Positions 12,153 to 12,184 of a stretch of DNA of 12,184 bases are shown piece after piece. The notes beneath the pieces are model-generated. The model did no database searches. It saw only the letters and a list, made by a program, of their open reading frames with translations, and was not told the origin of the DNA. Numbering within the stretch: the first letter of the stretch is position 1; each line of letters begins with the position of its first letter. A program made the translations under genes and the position numbers. Source of the DNA: Paracoccaceae bacterium (lineage in GTDB: Bacteria > Pseudomonadota > Alphaproteobacteria > Rhodobacterales > Rhodobacteraceae); the NCBI GenBank assembly GCA_023260935.1, contig JALQTL010000150.1:1-12184 (forward strand). Direction: 5' to 3'.

Positions 12153-12184
12153 ATGACATCACCATTTTCCCAAACTTTTAAATC
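12153..12184 (+). CDS. Possible start of an AT-rich gene cut by the window edge
   Basis: A frame with ATG at 12153, and another ATG in the same frame at 12084, stays open to the right edge; the upstream ATG would give about 33 codons. If the promoter at 12056-12085 is used, only 12153 lies inside the transcript. No good Shine-Dalgarno precedes either ATG, and an open frame this short can occur by chance in AT-rich DNA. Composition differs sharply from every other gene here, so if real it is probably acquired (for example a capsule-locus gene). No function can be assigned. Confidence 0.25.
   Translation, partial: MTSPFSQTFK

Noticed and set aside
1..12184. CRISPR arrays, tRNA or rRNA genes, IS ends, integrase genes
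   Set aside because: No repeated spacer pattern, no cloverleaf or rRNA-like sequence and no transposase motif was seen on either strand.

Overview
The window looks like a chromosomal segment of an alphaproteobacterium of the Rhodobacteraceae/Paracoccaceae type (Rhodobacter/Gemmobacter-like). The reasons are high GC with GC-rich codon use through almost all of it, an Ala-rich SecA tail, Rhodobacter-style DnaK and DnaJ proteins, and a CysQ/KdsB pair next to a KpsM-type export permease. The genus is an inference; no rRNA or other marker is present.

Layout. (1) 1-3824, plus strand: the 3' end of secA closed by a strong intrinsic terminator, then two envelope genes of unclear function: a Pro/Ala-rich secreted or anchored protein and a periplasmic-binding-protein/OmpA fusion. 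The first of these has its Shine-Dalgarno inside a hairpin with ROSE-thermometer-like geometry. (2) 3796-7948, minus strand: the heat-shock unit dnaK-dnaJ, read from a promoter near 7920-7948, with a GNRA hairpin between the two genes and an intrinsic terminator after dnaJ. Beyond that terminator lies radC, whose end overlaps the OmpA-fusion gene tail to tail. (3) 8022-8790, plus strand: a 39-residue hydrophobic microprotein, divergent from dnaK, followed by an AlkB-family dioxygenase. (4) 8787-10319, minus strand: a KpsM-like ABC-2 permease translationally coupled (ATGA) to an SH3-type periplasmic protein. (5) 10345-11939, plus strand: cysQ-kdsB, overlapping as TAATG. (6) 11940-12184: a non-coding or barely coding stretch where GC falls from over 60% to about 27% in the last 60 bases. 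It carries an inverted repeat, a plausible promoter and perhaps the start of the next gene.

How the parts fit. The left half is housekeeping (Sec translocation, Hsp70 folding). The right half fits the edge of a surface-polysaccharide locus: an export permease, CMP-Kdo synthesis, a bisphosphate nucleotidase that is useful where PAPS-dependent sulfation occurs, and an AT-rich boundary typical of variable capsule loci. No mobile element, tRNA, rRNA or CRISPR array was seen. No clearly new multi-gene system is evident. The strongest unexplained signals are the SD-masking hairpin at 1088-1115, the divergent KdsB active-site signature, the microprotein beside dnaK, and the AT-rich boundary on the right.
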